A program made the translations under genes and the position numbers. Below, in pieces: positions 47,780 to 55,429 of a stretch of DNA of 64,000 nt. Origin of the DNA: JAEZFI01 sp044508215 (GTDB lineage: Bacteria > Actinomycetota > Acidimicrobiia > Acidimicrobiales > Microtrichaceae); contig JBIQID010000005.1 of the NCBI GenBank assembly GCA_044508215.1, forward strand, positions 1-64,000, read 5' to 3'. Under the pieces are notes generated by a model, which saw only the letters and a list, made by a program, of their open reading frames with translations, searched no databases and had not been told where the DNA came from. The first letter of the stretch is position 1, and the number at the start of each line of letters is the position of its first letter.

Positions 47780-49999
47780 ATGTCCACGCTCTCCGAACCG
47801 GCGTCGAAGGCCCTCCTCGCACCCCTCGGGGTGCCGATCGCCCCGGAGCGCCTGGTCCCGACCCCGTCGGAGGCCGGGAGCGCCGCCGACGAGCTGGGCT
47901 ACCCGGTGGTCGCGAAGCTGGCCGGGGACCACATCGCGCACAAGACCGAGCGCGGCTTGGTCCGCCTGGGGCTGGGCACCCGCGAGGCGGTGGAGGCGGC
48001 GGCGGCCGAGCTGCTCGGCCTGGCCCGTGACGAGGACGGCGAGGTCGGCGTGCTCGTGGCGCCGATGGTCAGCGGTTCGAGGGAGCTGATCGCCGGCCTC
48101 AACCGCGACGAGCAGTTCGGGACCACGGTCGTGGTCGGCATCGGCGGCGTCCTGGCCGAGGCGTTGGGCGACGTGGCGGTGCGCGTGGCCCCCATCACGC
48201 GGCGCGACGCGCTGGCGATGCTCGACGACCTCCGCACGCAGGACCTGCTGGGGCCGTTCCGGGGAGAGCCTGCCGTCGACCGCGAGGCCGTCGCCGACGT
48301 GCTGGTCGCGCTGTCGGACGCTGCGGTCGCCCACCCCGAGATCGTCTCGGCCGACCTCAACCCGCTCATCATCAGCGAGGGGCGCCCGGTCGCGGTCGAC
48401 GCCCTGGTCGAGGTCGAGGACGTGGGGGAGGTCGCCGACGCCGGTTCTGTTCCTCCCAGGGCGACGCCTGCGGAGTCGGGCGAGGAACAGAACGGCAGGG
48501 GAGGGGGCGCCGCGGTGGCCGGCGGCGGCGAGCGCGACGAGCGGTTCCGGGCACTCTTCGAGCCCCGGGGCGTCCTGGTCGCCGGCGCGTCCACCCACCC
48601 CGGCAAGTTCGGCTTCGTCACGCTGCACAACCTGCTGGCGAACGGCTACCGGGGGAAGGTGTACGCCACGAACCTCGACGGCGCCGAGGTGCTGGGGCTG
48701 TCGACGATCCGCAGCGTCGACGAGATGCCCGAGGGCGAGGTCGACCTGGTGGTGGTGTGCACGCCGAAGGCCGCGAACCCGGATCTGCTGCGCGCCTGTG
48801 CGGCGAAGGGCGTGAGGGCGGCGTTCCTCACCACTGCCGGCTACGGCGAGGCCGGCGAGGAGGGTCGCCGCGACGAGGACGAGCTGGTGGGCCTGTGCGA
48901 CGAGTTGGGGATCCTGCTGGCCGGCCCCAACGGCCAGGGGGTCGTGTCGACCCCCGCCTCGCTCTGCGCCCAGATCGTGGCGCCGTACCCACCCGCGGGC
49001 TCGATCGGGGTGGCGTCGCAGTCGGGGAACTTCGTGTCGTCCTTCCTCAACTGGTCGTGCGCCACCGGCATCGGGATCAGCCGGGCGGTGTCCGCCGGCA
49101 ACGCGGCTGCGACCACCGTGGCCGACTACCTCGACTTCTTCTCCCGGGACGACGCCACGTCGGTGGGGCTGGCCTACGTGGAGGGGCTGGTCAACGGGCG
49201 GTCCTTCATGGAGCGCCTCGCGGGCATCACGCCGCACAAGCCGGTGGTGCTGGTGAAGGGCGGGGCGACCGCGGGCGGGGCTCGGGCCGCGGCCAGCCAC
49301 ACCGGGTCCCTCGCCACCGACGACCGCACCTTCGACGGAGCCTGCCGCCAGGCCGGCGTGTCGCGGGCCGCCACGGTCGAGGAGGCGTTCGAGGCCGCCG
49401 CCACCTTCGCCAGCCAGCCGCTGCCGAGGGGCGGTCGGGTCGTGGTGATGACCACCGCCGGGGGCTGGGGCGTGGTGACTGCCGACGCCATCAGCTCCAC
49501 TCCCGGGCTCGAGCTGGTGCAGCTGCCCGGCGACCTGCTCGCCGCGATCGACGAGAAGCTCCCGCCCCGCTGGAGCCGCAACAACCCGGTGGACCTGGCG
49601 GGCGGCGAGACCCGCGACACCATCCCCGAGGTGATGGAGCTGATCGCCTCGCACCCCGATGTCGACGCGATCGTCTACCTGGGCCTCGGGATCCAGTCGA
49701 ACCAGGCGGCGATGATGCGCCGGGGCGGTTTCCACCCCGAGCACGGGCTCGGCCGGATCGTCGACTACCACGAGCGGCAGGACGCCCGCTTCGCCCAGGC
49801 CGCGCACGACATCTCGGTCGCCACCGGCAAGCCGATCCTCACCGCCACCGAGCTGGCGGTGGCCGATCCCGCGAACCCGGGCCCTGCGACGGTCCGTGCC
49901 ACCGGCCGCCTCTGCTACCCCTCGGCGAACCGGGCGGTCACCGCGCTCGGTCACCTCGTGCGCTACGCCGCCCACCTCCGCGCCATCGGCGACCGGTAG
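47780..49999 (+). CDS. ADP-forming acyl/acetyl-CoA synthetase, fused subunits in beta-alpha order
   Basis: 739 residues. The ATP-grasp (beta) domain comes first (about 5-215: PVVAKLAGDHIAHKTERGLVRLGL ... VSADLNPLIIS). A roughly 35-residue linker follows, then the CoA-binding (alpha) domain (RGVLVAGASTHPGKFGFVTLHNL), the ligase domain with the phospho-His in AAASHTGSLATDD, and the Succ-CoA-ligase fold to the end. It makes acyl-CoA from acid, CoA and ATP or runs backward to make ATP. Its linker DNA carries a 12-bp inverted repeat. Confidence 0.9.
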   Translation: MSTLSEPASKALLAPLGVPIAPERLVPTPSEAGSAADELGYPVVAKLAGDHIAHKTERGLVRLGLGTREAVEAAAAELLGLARDEDGEVGVLVAPMVSGSRELIAGLNRDEQFGTTVVVGIGGVLAEALGDVAVRVAPITRRDALAMLDDLRTQDLLGPFRGEPAVDREAVADVLVALSDAAVAHPEIVSADLNPLIISEGRPVAVDALVEVEDVGEVADAGSVPPRATPAESGEEQNGRGGGAAVAGGGERDERFRALFEPRGVLVAGASTHPGKFGFVTLHNLLANGYRGKVYATNLDGAEVLGLSTIRSVDEMPEGEVDLVVVCTPKAANPDLLRACAAKGVRAAFLTTAGYGEAGEEGRRDEDELVGLCDELGILLAGPNGQGVVSTPASLCAQIVAPYPPAGSIGVASQSGNFVSSFLNWSCATGIGISRAVSAGNAAATTVADYLDFFSRDDATSVGLAYVEGLVNGRSFMERLAGITPHKPVVLVKGGATAGGARAAASHTGSLATDDRTFDGACRQAGVSRAATVEEAFEAAATFASQPLPRGGRVVVMTTAGGWGVVTADAISSTPGLELVQLPGDLLAAIDEKLPPRWSRNNPVDLAGGETRDTIPEVMELIASHPDVDAIVYLGLGIQSNQAAMMRRGGFHPEHGLGRIVDYHERQDARFAQAAHDISVATGKPILTATELAVADPANPGPATVRATGRLCYPSANRAVTALGHLVRYAAHLRAIGDR
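48444..48493. repeat. 12-bp perfect inverted repeat inside the synthetase linker
   Basis: GTTCTGTTCCTC (48444-48455) and GAGGAACAGAAC (48482-48493), 26 nt apart, in the codons of the low-complexity interdomain linker. Confidence 0.6.
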
Positions 50000-50002
50000 C
50001 GT
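49997..50002 (+). promoter_or_regulatory. -10 box TAGCGT, leaderless dacB-like gene
   Basis: TAGCGT (overlapping the upstream stop), 8 nt, GTG 50011. Confidence 0.5.
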
Positions 50003-50010
50003 CTGGGGTC

Positions 50011-51450
50011 GTGGCCGCCCCCCGCCGACGCGACCTCCTCACCCCCGTCCTCTGCGTCCTGGCCGTGCTCGCCGTGGTCGGCGGCGTGGCGACGGAGTCC
50101 CGCAGCGACGTCGCCCCTGCGCGGGGCGAGACGGCCGCGTCGACGGCGCGCACTCCGATCCTGAGCGCCCGTCGCGTGCCCGAGGTGGTCGCTCGCCCGG
50201 TGGCCGACCGTCGGTTGGTGGCAGCGCTCGGTCCGGTGGTCGCGAGCCTCGGGGGTGAGAGCTGCGTCGCCGTGTCGGGCCCGGCCGGCCGGCTGTTCGA
50301 GCACCGGGCCGACGCCGCCCTGGTCCCGGCGTCGAACGTGAAGCTGCTGACCGCCTTCGCAGCGCTGCGGGTGCTGGGTGCCGACACGCGGTTCCGGACC
50401 GACGTGATGGGGGCTGCTGGGCCGGACGCAGCCGGCACGGTCACCGGCGACCTGTGGCTGGTCGGGGGCGGCGACCCGCTCCTCAGCACCGCGCCGTTCC
50501 GTGCCCGGGTGAAGTACGGGGCCAGCATGGCGTACACGGCGATGGAGGCCGTGGCCGACGCCGTGGTCGCCGCCGGCGTCCGCCGCGTGACGGGTTCGGT
50601 GCTCGGGGACGAGAGCCGCTACGACACGGAGCGGACCGTCCCGAGCTGGCCGTCCCGCTACCAGTCGGGCGGCCACATCGGCTCGCTGAGCGCCCTGGCG
50701 ATCAACGACGGCCGCGACTTCGCCACCATCGAGGGGCAGCCCTCGCCCGGCGGCCCGTCAGCCGATCCGGCTGCGGCTGCGGCGTCTGCGCTGGTCGAGC
50801 TGCTGCGCCAGCGGGGCGTCGTGGTGGACGGCGCCCCGGGTGCGGGCACGGCTCCGGCAGGCGCGGATGCCGTCGCGTCGGTCGAGTCGCCCACCGTCGC
50901 CGAGATCGTCGCCGAGATGCTGACGTTCAGCGACAACACCACCGCCGAGCTGCTCACGAAGGAGATGGGTCGGGCGCAGCGCGGCGAGGGCAGCACCGCC
51001 GCTGGGGTCGAGGCGATCGTCGGGGCGCTCTCGGATGCCGGGGTGCCGACCGAGGGCCTCGTGCTGGTCGACGGGAGCGGGCTCGACCGTGGTGACCGGG
51101 TCACGTGCGCCACCCTCGACGCGCTGTTGGACGAGGCGGGTGCCGACGGCGAGCTGGCCGACGGGCTCCCCGTCGCTGCGTCCACCGGCACCCTGTCCGA
51201 CCGCTTCCGGGGTTCGGCCGCCGCCGGCAAGGTGAAGGCGAAGACGGGCAGCCTCCGCGACGTCACATCGCTGTCCGGTTGGGTCGAGACGGATCCGGGG
51301 GCGGACCTCAGCTTCTCGATCGTGCTCAACACGCCGGACCGGGCGGTGGGCGTGGTCGACATGGCAGCGACCGAGAAGGTCACGGAGGCGCTCCTGGGCT
51401 ACCCGGACCGGCCGGACCCCGCCGCGCTCGGGCCGGAACCGGGTCCGTGA
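50011..51450 (+). CDS. dacB: D-alanyl-D-alanine carboxypeptidase/endopeptidase (PBP4/DacB, peptidase S13)
   Basis: 479 residues. One N-terminal membrane or signal helix (LLTPVLCVLAVLAVVGGVA) exports the enzyme. Penicillin-binding motifs are SxxK in VPASNVKLLTAF (about 108), SxN in MLTFSDNTTAELLTKEM (about 312) and KTGS in VKAKTGSLRDVTSLSGW (about 411). It trims or cleaves peptidoglycan stem peptides. GTG 50011 is supported by the leaderless promoter. Its stop overlaps the start of the next gene (GTGA), so they are co-transcribed. Confidence 0.93.
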   Translation: MAAPRRRDLLTPVLCVLAVLAVVGGVATESRSDVAPARGETAASTARTPILSARRVPEVVARPVADRRLVAALGPVVASLGGESCVAVSGPAGRLFEHRADAALVPASNVKLLTAFAALRVLGADTRFRTDVMGAAGPDAAGTVTGDLWLVGGGDPLLSTAPFRARVKYGASMAYTAMEAVADAVVAAGVRRVTGSVLGDESRYDTERTVPSWPSRYQSGGHIGSLSALAINDGRDFATIEGQPSPGGPSADPAAAAASALVELLRQRGVVVDGAPGAGTAPAGADAVASVESPTVAEIVAEMLTFSDNTTAELLTKEMGRAQRGEGSTAAGVEAIVGALSDAGVPTEGLVLVDGSGLDRGDRVTCATLDALLDEAGADGELADGLPVAASTGTLSDRFRGSAAAGKVKAKTGSLRDVTSLSGWVETDPGADLSFSIVLNTPDRAVGVVDMAATEKVTEALLGYPDRPDPAALGPEPGP

Positions 51451-52064
51451 CGCGCCTGCCGATGTTCCCGCTCGGCGCCACGCTGCTGCCGTCGATGCTC
51501 CTCCCGCTCCGCATCTTCGAGCCGCGCTACCGCGTGATGGCCGACACCGTGATGGAAGGTGACCGGACCTTCGGCGTCGTCCTCATCGAACGTGGTTCGG
51601 AGGTGGGAGGAGGCGACGTCCGCACCGACGTGGGCTGCCTGGCCCGGGTGCTCGAGGCAGACCGCCTGCCGGACGGCCAGTGGGCGCTCCTGTGCGTGGG
51701 GGAGGAGCGGCTCAGCGTGCGCGAGTGGCTCCCGGACGATCCCCACCCGGTCGCCGAGGTGGAGCCGTGGCCCGATGGCGACGACGGCGCGGCAGCCCGA
51801 GCAGCGGACCGGGTGCTCGGGGCGGAGGTGCGCTTCCGGGAGGTGCTCGACCTCGCGGTCCTGGCCGCGGGCGTCAGCCCGCCAGGACCGGTGGAGCTCT
51901 CGGCCGATCCCACGGAGGCGGTGTGGCAGATGGCGATCGCCTCACCGCTCGGCGCGCTCGACAGGCACCGCCTGCTGGCTGCCCCCACCCTCTCGGACCG
52001 GCTGGACCTGCTCGACGAGATGCTCGACGACGCCGCCCTGCTGCTCCGGGCCCGACTCGGGTAG
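51447..52064 (+). CDS. Lon substrate-binding-domain (LON/PUA) protein
   Basis: 205 residues, stand-alone LAN domain: LPMFPLGATLLPSMLLPLRIFEPRYRVMADTV, then RTFGVVLIERGSEVGGGD, VGCLARVLEADRLPDGQWALLCVGEERLSV, and a helical C-terminus (ALDRHRLLAAPTLSDRLDLLDEML). There is no ATPase or protease domain. Such proteins may bind unfolded substrates or adapt Lon/Clp. The start overlaps the carboxypeptidase stop. Confidence 0.9.
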   Translation: MTRLPMFPLGATLLPSMLLPLRIFEPRYRVMADTVMEGDRTFGVVLIERGSEVGGGDVRTDVGCLARVLEADRLPDGQWALLCVGEERLSVREWLPDDPHPVAEVEPWPDGDDGAAARAADRVLGAEVRFREVLDLAVLAAGVSPPGPVELSADPTEAVWQMAIASPLGALDRHRLLAAPTLSDRLDLLDEMLDDAALLLRARLG

Positions 52065-52091
52065 GAGATGGGCTCTGCCCCGTTGGAGTTG

Positions 52092-52120
52092 TTGCCTCTA
52101 CGGCGCGGCTCCGCTAGGAA
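52092..52120 (+). promoter_or_regulatory. Candidate promoter before the holin-like operon
   Basis: TTGCCT (52092-52097), 17 nt, TAGGAA (52115-52120). The leader carries GGAGG at 52177 ahead of TTG 52187. Confidence 0.4.
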
Positions 52121-52186
52121 ATCGTCACTCGCACCGGTGGTACCGCGACCCGTACGCCGCCCCGTGCCGCCCGACCGGAGGACCTG

Positions 52187-52576
52187 TTGACCCAGCCCAC
52201 GCCCGACAGCGCTGCCCAGCGGAAGGGGGACGGCTCCTCACGCAAGTCGCCCGGTGACCACCTCGGCGAGCTCAAGGAACTGGTCGTCGGCTATGCGAAG
52301 CAGGAGACGATCGACCCGCTGAGGTCGCTCGGTCGGTACCTCGGCATGGGCATCGCCGGGTCCATCCTGATCGGCACCGGGATCTGCCTCACGCTGCTCG
52401 GCATCCTCCGGTTCCTCCAGACCCTGGAAGTGTTCGCCGACGACGGCGCGCAGCCGGGGGCGCTCTCGCTCGTGCCGTACGCCATCACCCTGGTGGTCGG
52501 CGGCATCGTGATCGGGATCGCGGCCAAGGTCATGACGAGCAGCCCGCAGAAGCGCCGTGGAGGCACGCACCGATGA
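52187..52576 (+). CDS. Actinobacterial holin-X-like membrane protein
   Basis: 129 residues. An N-terminal charged region leads into HLGELKELVVGYAKQETIDPLRSLGRYL, then two membrane helices (about 50-72 and 92-114) and a basic tail. The layout fits the holin superfamily III (phage holin family) common in actinobacterial chromosomes; no phage context is seen. TTG 52187 has GGAGGAC 4-10 nt upstream. It overlaps the next gene by 4 nt (ATGA). Confidence 0.75.
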   Translation: MTQPTPDSAAQRKGDGSSRKSPGDHLGELKELVVGYAKQETIDPLRSLGRYLGMGIAGSILIGTGICLTLLGILRFLQTLEVFADDGAQPGALSLVPYAITLVVGGIVIGIAAKVMTSSPQKRRGGTHR

Positions 52577-52782
52577 GCCGCGACCAGAAGATCACCCGCG
52601 ACGACATCAAGGCGAAGCTGACCGAGATCCAAGACGACGCCACCGACACGGTCGACGACGCGAAGAGCCAGATCATCGCCGTGGCGGCCCTCGTGGCGGC
52701 GGTGCTCCTGATCCTCGCCTACCTGTTGGGCCGCCGCGGTGGCCGCAAGCGCAGCACGATCATCGAGCTGAAGCGGAACTGA
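52573..52782 (+). CDS. Small single-pass membrane protein
   Basis: 69 residues. An acidic amphipathic N-terminus (DDIKAKLTEIQDDATDTVDDAKSQ) is followed by one helix (IIAVAALVAAVLLILAYLLG) and a basic tail RRGGRKRSTIIELKRN. It overlaps both neighbours (ATGA and TGATG). The function is unknown; its order between a holin-like and a basic protein suggests an envelope-associated unit. Confidence 0.7.
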   Translation: MSRDQKITRDDIKAKLTEIQDDATDTVDDAKSQIIAVAALVAAVLLILAYLLGRRGGRKRSTIIELKRN

Positions 52783-53309
52783 TGGGCGCCGTCATCCGGG
52801 CCCGGATCCTGCAGCGGGTCTTCGGCGGCGGACCGGCCGGGCTGGCTGCGGTGGCCGCGTTCCGGTGGGGGTGGCAGAAGTTCCGCGAGGGGCGGCAGCC
52901 CGACGTGCTCGCCGTGAGCACCCTGAAGCCCGGCGAGACCTACACCGTCGTCACGCGGCCGGCCCCGGGGCGCAAGGAGCGGAAGCTGGCGAAGCGCTCC
53001 GCCGCGCTGCACGAGCGGCTCGAGAAGGCCAGCCGTCCCACGAGGGCGCAGCGGAAGGCCGACCGCAGCTACCGGAAGGCCGAGCGGAAGGCGGTGCGGG
53101 CCAAGGCCGGCTCGGCACGCGAGGAGCGCTGGGCGCGCCGCGCTCGCACCCTCGCGTCCGAACAGGCGCGCCTCTCGCAGCCCTCCCGGCGCCAGCGGGC
53201 CCTGGAGCGGAAGGCCGCGCAGGCGGACGAGCGGCTGGACGCCGTCCGCCAGCGGACGCTCGCGAAGGCCCGGCGGGGCACCCGGCGGACCCGCCGGCGG
53301 TTCACCTAG
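52782..53309 (+). CDS. Highly basic hypothetical protein
   Basis: 175 residues. An N-terminal hydrophobic segment (RVFGGGPAGLAAVAAFRWGWQKFREG) precedes KPGETYTVVTRPAPGRKERKLAKRSAALHERL and a long helical, Arg/Lys/Ala-rich region (THRAQ-like repeats: RAQRKADRSYRKAERKAVRAKAG, RRQRALERKAAQADERLDAV). It looks nucleic-acid-binding, or coiled-coil and membrane-associated. It is not recognised. It ends in a tandem repeat region. Confidence 0.65.
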   Translation: MGAVIRARILQRVFGGGPAGLAAVAAFRWGWQKFREGRQPDVLAVSTLKPGETYTVVTRPAPGRKERKLAKRSAALHERLEKASRPTRAQRKADRSYRKAERKAVRAKAGSAREERWARRARTLASEQARLSQPSRRQRALERKAAQADERLDAVRQRTLAKARRGTRRTRRRFT

Positions 53310-53324
53310 GAGCCCGGCCGAGGG

Positions 53325-53458
53325 CGAGGAAGCGAGCGCCAGCGAGTGAGGCTGAGCCGGAGCTGGCCCGGCCCGTGAGGACAGGCCGGGTAGCGGAGGA
53401 CGAGGAAGCGAGCGCCAGCGAGTGAGGCTGAGCCGGAGCTGGCCCGGCCTATGAGGAC
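53325..53458. repeat. Tandem repeat, two 58-bp copies, 76-bp period
   Basis: 49 identical bases at 53325-53373 and 53401-53449 (starting CGAGGAAGCGAGCGCCAGCG), then 7 of 9 more. The sequence is rich in GCGAG/GTGAG steps. It fills the 166 nt before the sulfur-carrier gene. Confidence 0.9.
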
Positions 53459-53475
53459 GCAGTCATGATGTTCGG

Positions 53476-53676
53476 GTGATCGTCCGGCTCAGGAACCCCA
53501 CTCGCGAGGTCGAGATGCCCGGCCCCATGAGCGTCGCCAAGCTCATGGGTCGGCTCGAGCTCAACCGCGAGTCCGTCCTCCTGATCCGCAACGGAACCCT
53601 GGTCCCCGGCGACGCGATGCTGGACGACGGCGACGTCGTCGAGGTGCGGCCCGTCATCTCCGGGGGTGCGGGGTGA
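53476..53676 (+). CDS. ThiS/MoaD-like sulfur carrier (TtuB-like)
   Basis: 66 residues, beta-grasp ubiquitin-like fold: [16 protein letters not shown] ... [35 protein letters not shown]. Sulfur carriers normally end in Gly-Gly; here the end is GGAG, so two residues may need removal before activation, as in some HcyS- and QbsE-type carriers. GTG 53476. Its stop overlaps the TtuA-like gene (GTGA), making it the probable sulfur donor for tRNA thiolation. Confidence 0.8.
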   Translation: MIVRLRNPTREVEMPGPMSVAKLMGRLELNRESVLLIRNGTLVPGDAMLDDGDVVEVRPVISGGAG

Positions 53677-54644
53677 AGTGCACGGTCTGCCGCGGGCCGG
53701 CGGTGATCGACCTCCGCCGGCACAACTCGAACTTCTGCGAGGAGCACTTCACGAAGTTCTGCACCGACCAGGTGCAGCGGACCGTCGCCGAGTTCGACAT
53801 GTTCAGCCCCGGGGATCGCCTGCTCGTCGCGGTTTCCGGCGGCAAGGACAGCCTCGCGATCTGGGACCTGGTCACCCGCCTCGGCTACGAGGCCGACGGC
53901 CTCTACATCGGGCTGGGCATCGGGGAGTACAGCGACACCTCTGGCGAGCACGTGCGGCGGTTCGCCGCCGATCGTGGGCTGCACCTGGTGGAGGTCGACC
54001 TGGCCACCGAGTACGGCTACGACATCCCCACCGGCTCGCGGGCCGCACGGCGTGCCCCGTGCAGCGCGTGCGGGATGTCGAAGCGGCACGTGTTCGACCG
54101 GGTGGCGCTCGAGGGCGGGTACGACGTGCTGGTGACCGGCCACAACCTCGACGACGAGGCGGCCGTGCTCTTCGGGAACGTCCTGCACTGGCAGGTGGAC
54201 TACCTGGGCCGGCAGGCACCGGTGCTCGACGCCCGGGACGGCTTCCCGAAGAAGGTGAAGCCGCTCGTGCGGCTGTCCGAGCGCGAGACCGCGGCGTACT
54301 GCGTGCTGACCGGGATCGACTACATCGTCGACGAGTGCCCGATGTCGCGCGGCAACTCCCACCTGGGCTACAAGGACGTGCTCAACCAGATGGAGCAGCA
54401 GTCGCCCGGTGCGAAGGCGTCCTTCTACTTCGGGTTCCTCCGCAGCGCGGCAGAGCGGTTCGCTCCCGAGGTCGACGAAGCCCGAGCCGACCTCACGGCG
54501 TGCGACCGGTGCGGCGCCCCCACCACCGCCGGCACCTGCTCCTTCTGCCGCCTCGTGGAGCGCGCCGGGGGCACGGTGCCGGAGCGGGCCGAGGCCGGTG
54601 GCCCGGTTCCGCAGCCCGTCGAGCTCAGGGCGAAGGCCCTGTGA
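53673..54644 (+). CDS. TtuA/Ncs6-like tRNA 2-thiolation enzyme
   Basis: 323 residues. The N-terminal zinc finger is CTVCRGPAV with [10 protein letters not shown]. The PP-loop is [13 protein letters not shown] (about 52). [10 protein letters not shown] and the later CPMSRGNS cysteines can bind an Fe-S cluster or persulfide. The C-terminal finger is [16 protein letters not shown]. This is the TtuA/Ncs6 layout, which makes 2-thiouridine in tRNA (position 54 for TtuA). It is followed by trmI with a GTGA overlap. Target position inferred from context. Confidence 0.88.
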   Translation: MKCTVCRGPAVIDLRRHNSNFCEEHFTKFCTDQVQRTVAEFDMFSPGDRLLVAVSGGKDSLAIWDLVTRLGYEADGLYIGLGIGEYSDTSGEHVRRFAADRGLHLVEVDLATEYGYDIPTGSRAARRAPCSACGMSKRHVFDRVALEGGYDVLVTGHNLDDEAAVLFGNVLHWQVDYLGRQAPVLDARDGFPKKVKPLVRLSERETAAYCVLTGIDYIVDECPMSRGNSHLGYKDVLNQMEQQSPGAKASFYFGFLRSAAERFAPEVDEARADLTACDRCGAPTTAGTCSFCRLVERAGGTVPERAEAGGPVPQPVELRAKAL

Positions 54645-55429
54645 GCGCGGAGAGCGCCGAAGGCGCGGCGGTCGCCGCCGGTGACCTCGTCCTCCTGCTC
54701 GACTCGAAGGGCCGGCGCTACCTGGTCACCCTCGAGAGCGGGCGGGAGTTCCACAGCCATGCGGGCTACATCCCCCACGACGACATCATCGGCGCACCCG
54801 ACGGCGCCACGCTGAAGTCGACCCGTGGAGGCGAGTACGTCGTCCTTCGCCCCACCCTGTCCGACTTCATCCTCAAGATGCCTCGCGGCGCCCAGGTCAT
54901 CTATCCGAAGGACCTCGGACCGCTCCTGATGATCGCCGACATCTCGCCCGGCGTGCGGGTGCTCGAGTCGGGGGTCGGGTCCGGGGCCCTCTCCATGGCG
55001 ATGCTCCGCGCCGGCGCCGACATCGTGGGCTACGAGCTGCGCGAGGACTTCGCCAACCGGGCGCAGGGGAACGTGGAGCGCTTCCTCGGGCCCGAGATGG
55101 CCTCGCGCTACCGGGTCGAGCTGCGCGACTGCTACGAGGGCATCGACGAGCGCGGGGTCGACCGGGTGGTGCTCGACCTCCCCGAGCCGTGGCAGGTGGT
55201 GCCCCACGCCGTCGAGGCGCTCCGTCCAGGCGGGATCATCGTCGCCTACTCGCCGTCGGTGGTGCAGGTGATGCAGTTCCGCGAGGCGCTGGAGCGCCAC
55301 GACTTCCTGCTGCCGGAGACCATCGAGGTCCTCAACCGCGGCTGGCACGTCGACGGGGCTGCGGTCCGTCCGGACCACCGCATGGTGGCGCACACCGGCT
55401 TCCTCACCTCGGCTCGTCGGAGAGCGTGA
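54641..55429 (+). CDS. trmI: tRNA (adenine-58-N1)-methyltransferase TrmI
   Basis: 262 residues. An N-terminal beta domain (LVLLLDSKGRRYLVTL, HSHAGYIPHDDIIG) precedes a Rossmann SAM-binding domain: RVLESGVGSGALSMAMLRAG (about 105), GYELREDF, DRVVLDLPEPWQVV (catalytic NPPY-equivalent DLPEPW) and GGIIVAYSPSVVQV. It makes m1A58 in the T-loop. In Thermus m1A58 stimulates thiolation of U54 by TtuA, so the adjacent gene order is functionally coherent. It overlaps both neighbours. Confidence 0.93.
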   Translation: MSAESAEGAAVAAGDLVLLLDSKGRRYLVTLESGREFHSHAGYIPHDDIIGAPDGATLKSTRGGEYVVLRPTLSDFILKMPRGAQVIYPKDLGPLLMIADISPGVRVLESGVGSGALSMAMLRAGADIVGYELREDFANRAQGNVERFLGPEMASRYRVELRDCYEGIDERGVDRVVLDLPEPWQVVPHAVEALRPGGIIVAYSPSVVQVMQFREALERHDFLLPETIEVLNRGWHVDGAAVRPDHRMVAHTGFLTSARRRA

